Positions 62,401-64,000 of a DNA stretch of 64,000 bases are shown piece by piece. The stretch is from Marsupella aquatica (lineage: Eukaryota; Marchantiophyta), in assembly GCA_973895155.1 (NCBI GenBank), contig OZ316894.1, positions 186,001 through 250,000 of the forward strand. The letters run 5' to 3'. The notes under the pieces are model-generated. The model worked only from the letters and a program-made list of their open reading frames with translations, did no database searches and was not told where the DNA came from. Both the position numbers and the translations under genes were made by a program. The first letter of the stretch is position 1. Each line of letters opens with the position of its first letter.

Positions 62401-64000
62401 AAGATGGAGTCTGTGGTCGTAGCAGAGCTCGACAAGGAGCTAAGAGCAACCCAGGAGGAGAGGGCTACCTTGAAAAAAGAATTGGAGGAAGCCAATAAGG
62501 AGCTGGAGGAGGTGCACAAGGACCTGGACGAGACCCAGGAGGAGTTGGAGGAAATCACAAGGAAGATGGAGAACCTACAGCGGCGGGCCGACAACCAAAC
62601 GGAGCGGCTGAAGACACAAGCCGCAGTATTTAAATGCTTGGCTTCATCAGGTCCAACTCCAATTGGGGGAACCCAGTTACCAAGGGTAGTATTGGCCGAA
62701 GGACAAGCCGTAACACTCACCCCGGTGCCGGAGGTGAGTGGCAAGGGGAAGGAACCGGCTGTCGAAATAGGGAAGAAGAAGAAGCGGAAACCTTCTAGGT
62801 CTGGGAGTTATACGGCTTCTCAAGCCGTTGTGACCGAGAAGATAAACCCGACACCAACTCCGGCATCGGCACGGCGGTGGATCCACCAGTCCTAGGAAGT
62901 GGAGATGGCAAGGCCGAGGCCGGGAGAACCAGTAATGCTGCCGAGGTACCGGATCCTCCACTAGAACATACCGGGGACGCCATAGCCGTATTAGAGGCCG
63001 TAGCCGTAGCAGAGGCCGTGACCGATGCTGAGGCCAAAGCCGAGGGTGGACCCAGTCAGGCCAATGAAGAGTTGACTCGGTCAGGGGCAGGTAATCTGTC
63101 AGAGGATGGACCAACGGCAGTGGCTACGGAGGAAGCGTTGGGGGCGTCCATTGAGGACTAGCCACCAGTGTCGTGACGGTGTAAGGGCACCGTCCCTTTT
63201 AGGGAGGGCGGACGTGGAGGTAGGAGGCGTGAGTGGGTAGGACGGGCGCTGATCTCCAAGTTTAGACTTAGGATCAGGATCAGGAGATGGCCCTGACACT
63301 TAGATTAGTGGGATTTCGGATCCACGGGTGTGGACGACACTTGTGCTCCTGCCTCGCTGTACATAGGTAGATTACAGTTAGGTAGATTATAGTAGGTAGA
63401 TTAGGCTTACGCTGCAAGGAATCAGGCGGATTCACAACCAAGATAAGTACCTGGGCTGCGGGGAGTTCAGGGCCTCTTCTTTAGCAAGTTTCTAGTTGCA
63501 CCAGTAGGGCTAGGATCAAGTAGTAAGAGAAGCTCTCGGTTAGTTATACAGTGACCCTTGTGTATATTCATGTTTCCTCATACTTAAGAACTGAATAGAG
63601 TTGGCCTCATGGCTTAGTTCGCAGAGCTTGTGTATGAGATGTACTGTTTGTATGGCAAGTGCATGGTATAACTCAGTCAGAAGGAGTCATTTTGCTATTT
63701 GTGTGTCGTATTAACTTGTGTGAAGAGTGCCCACATCAACTAATAGAGGAATAGAAGTAAGCAGGGGAGTGAGAGTTGGATGTGTCGAGCTGAGAGAGGT
63801 CTTAGCGGCTTAACCAAGCCAATTGGGGATCATTCCGGCGGCGGAATCCAAACATACCTAATGGAAGACCAGGAGAGGAATACAAGGGAGGGACTAGAAT
63901 AGGCTGGCTAAGTATCTCATGACCCGATGAAGGATCTGTCCAGTATATGTGTGTAAAATGTTAATAGAAGTAGTTGAAGGAGAGTTAGCAGCGTCCCATG
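59455..64000 (+). mobile_element. Family A element, copy A3 (3' end cut by window edge)
   Basis: Begins TGTGATGCCTAGCC at 59455 after host sequence GTATCTATG and runs parallel to A2 up to the last base (GCAGCGTCCCATG corresponds to about 53525-53537). About 98 bp should lie beyond the window, so the duplication cannot be tested. The 3' noncoding part (63162-64000) again includes ATTCCGGCGGCGGAAT near 63833. Confidence 0.85.
59571..63161 (+). pseudogene. Family A accessory protein gene (copy A3), broken
   Basis: ATG 59571 (MEPGPRPEVRT) is in frame with the MSNVNQ start (59832), the best evidence that the N-terminal extension belongs to the protein. A TAG at 59715-59717 (TGG in A1) interrupts it. 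Further lesions are TAG at 61035-61037 (CAG in A2), TAG at 61980-61982 (AGG in A2), a five-base deletion near 62310 and a frame change near 62870. The domain content is as in A2: LPW near 60487, YGKDFYLTPRVIAEVFGLPM near 60570, long coiled coil from about 61870 to 62620, and an Ala/Glu-rich tail ending at 63161. It is the most damaged of the three copies. Confidence 0.75.

Overview
The window is a repeat-packed stretch of nuclear DNA from a streptophyte plant or green alga. This is inferred from plant-type Ty3 and Ty1/copia retrotransposons (a tRNA-Asp-type primer site, no chromodomain) and from intron-containing genes with GT-AG borders. Species cannot be named; the non-retroelement genes suggest a non-flowering lineage, at low confidence. 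No tRNA, rRNA or CRISPR was seen.

Layout: at least six insertions sit in older DNA. (1) 1-4419, minus: copy A1 of a 4.8-kb ORF-bearing element (family A), inserted in a Ty3 gag fragment (4420-5257). (2) 5258-23585 and 58218-59454 are the background: a three-exon gene with a DDE-transposase-like core (6710-11691, minus), an interrupted RPA1-like gene (20004-20616, minus) plus a paralogous last exon (5258-5467, plus), and a RING/coiled-coil gene (21425-23110, minus) whose upstream exons are cut apart by element E1. (3) 12533-19068, minus: full-length Ty1/copia element with identical 135-bp LTRs and TSD gaggc. (4) 23586-58217, plus: element E1, a Ty3 element now 34.6 kb, TSD accat, with ~3.9-kb LTRs that each carry a long ORF. 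(5) Inside E1: E2 (29598-43145, TSD gcaat, LTRs 1390 bp with two differences by eye), A2 (48832-53635, TSD acttg) and S, a probable solo LTR (54691-56998, TSD aagaa). (6) 59455 to the window end: copy A3.

Main points. Family A, the E1 LTR and the 3' part of E2 encode divergent versions of one accessory protein type: a domain marked by 'LPW' and 'FGLP' signatures, followed in A and E1 by long coiled coils. E1 keeps this gene inside its LTRs, and family A may be a related solo-LTR-like unit. E2 is young. It separates gag-protease from pol by one in-frame TGA followed by CAA TTA, the tobamovirus-type readthrough context. It also carries a second, retropepsin-like domain at the 3' end of its accessory frame and a duplicated polypurine tract flanking that frame. 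Older copies are broken repeatedly by CAG-to-TAG, CGA-to-TGA and TGG-to-TAG changes, the pattern expected from deamination of methylated cytosines.

All calls come from reading the sequence and the translations. No similarity search was run, so family names rest on motif recognition, and exon joins rest on splice-site consensus plus reading frame.
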